From contig JAURVI010000037.1 in NCBI GenBank assembly GCA_030655515.1, positions 1-64,000 of the forward strand: a stretch of DNA of 64,000 nucleotides. Direction: 5' to 3'. Source of the stretch: Polaromonas sp. Its GTDB lineage: Bacteria; Pseudomonadota; Gammaproteobacteria; Burkholderiales; Burkholderiaceae_C. Under the pieces are notes generated by a model. That model was not told the origin of the DNA. It made no database searches and saw only the letters and a program-made list of their open reading frames with translations. The translations under genes were made by a program, and so were the position numbers. Shown in pieces: positions 63,632 through 64,000 of this stretch. Positions within the stretch are counted from its first letter, which is position 1, and every line of letters starts with the position of its first letter.

Positions 63632-64000
63632 ATGCCTTCGCTTAAAAACCATCAGGCACTGCGACTGCTGCAGGGGGGGCAGGCGCTTTTCCCGGCGTTG
63701 ATCCGGGCGGTCGACGAGGCCACTGCCTGGGTCCAGCTCGAAACCTATATTTTCAATGTGCATGGGCTGGGTGCGGATGTCGCCGAGGCCCTGGCGCGCG
63801 CGGCCCGGCGCGGGGTGCTGGTTCAGGTTCTGGTGGACGGCATAGGTGCCGGCAGCATCAGCGCCGAATGGCAGGCAAAGTTTGCCGATGCCGGTGTGCA
63901 ATGGCGGATTTACGAGCCGCTTGGCCGTGGCAGGTTTGCGGCGCTGGGTTTGCTGGTTCCCGAGCGCTGGCACCGGCTGCACCGCAAGCTGTGTGTTGTC
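63632..64000 (+). CDS. clsB: Cardiolipin synthase B-like phospholipase D protein, partial
   Basis: The first 123 residues of a PLD-superfamily enzyme, cut by the window end. It begins MPSLKNHQALRLLQGGQALF (an in-frame ATG also lies at 63578) and has VQLETYIFNVHGLGADVAEA and the start of the first HKD motif, HRKLCVV. ClsB condenses phosphatidylglycerol or phosphatidylethanolamine units to cardiolipin. The endonuclease gene often found between nudB and clsB in this group is absent. Confidence 0.85.
   Translation, partial: MPSLKNHQALRLLQGGQALFPALIRAVDEATAWVQLETYIFNVHGLGADVAEALARAARRGVLVQVLVDGIGAGSISAEWQAKFADAGVQWRIYEPLGRGRFAALGLLVPERWHRLHRKLCVV

Overview
The window looks like chromosomal DNA of a high-GC betaproteobacterium of the Burkholderiales, most likely Comamonadaceae and close to Polaromonas or Rhodoferax. 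The grounds are the housekeeping gene order (gatCAB, mreBCD-mrdA, ubiE-ubiJ-ubiB, fmdB-DUF502-aspS-nudB), protein sequence style, and GC-rich hairpin repeats typical of that family. The genus is inferred from memory of gene neighbourhoods, not from a search. No rRNA or tRNA genes were seen.

Layout. 1-4.6 kb: ilvE, a small zinc protein, a solitary DNA methyltransferase, heptosyltransferase waaF, then a scar holding the end of an IS66 element joined directly to a decayed type I-F CRISPR repeat-spacer-repeat. 4.6-8.1 kb: an OmpR-type two-component pair with a CpxR-like box upstream, and ampG. 8.2-12.3 kb: a distributed phosphorelay (Hpt protein, hybrid kinase, receiver protein), an MFS exporter following. 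14.1-21.9 kb: a co-directional nitrogen-scavenging cluster: sigma-54 promoter, allophanate hydrolase, NitT/TauT-type ABC transporter, AtzG/AtzE/AtzH-like proteins, a truncated BMP-family binding protein and a GntR regulator. 22-24.4 kb: xthA and pyrE, divergent with nearly touching starts, and a DUF4124 protein. 24.4-29.1 kb: gatB, an AT-rich HNH-nuclease insert, gatA, gatC. 29.3-34.6 kb: rod-shape genes mreB, mreC, mreD, mrdA, with GC-rich repeats between them, including three tandem 102-bp units. 34.5-39.7 kb: TauE-like permease, an Hpt-REC-REC-PAS kinase, GMC oxidoreductase. 40-43.7 kb: MCE/Mla-type lipid transporter. 43.7-46.2 kb: a gene graveyard with nested small elements around a dienelactone hydrolase, then a Fic protein. 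46.4-64 kb: corA, hemB, ugpQ, a large FAD/Fe-S oxidoreductase, ubiE, a Tim44-like protein, ubiJ, ubiB, a sodium:solute symporter, fmdB, a DUF502 protein, aspS, a decayed accessory patch, nudB and the start of clsB.

The most unusual content is small mobile DNA. Four copies of a 114-bp, almost fully palindromic element lie at 8194, 43838, 44762 and 62807. Each is exactly 114 bp, has CAATRCTGTTC ends and is flanked by a 10-bp direct duplication centred on TA, so it behaves as a miniature transposon. A second class (about 166 bp, starting with CTAG) has arms that match within an element but differ between elements around a conserved core. The two classes are nested in one broken gene at 43.7-44.0 kb.

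Functionally, the best-defined system is the sigma-54-linked AtzF/ABC/AtzG-E-H cluster. It has the late enzymes of s-triazine degradation but no cyanuric acid hydrolase in the window, which suggests scavenging of nitrogen from a different carboxylated urea or biuret compound.
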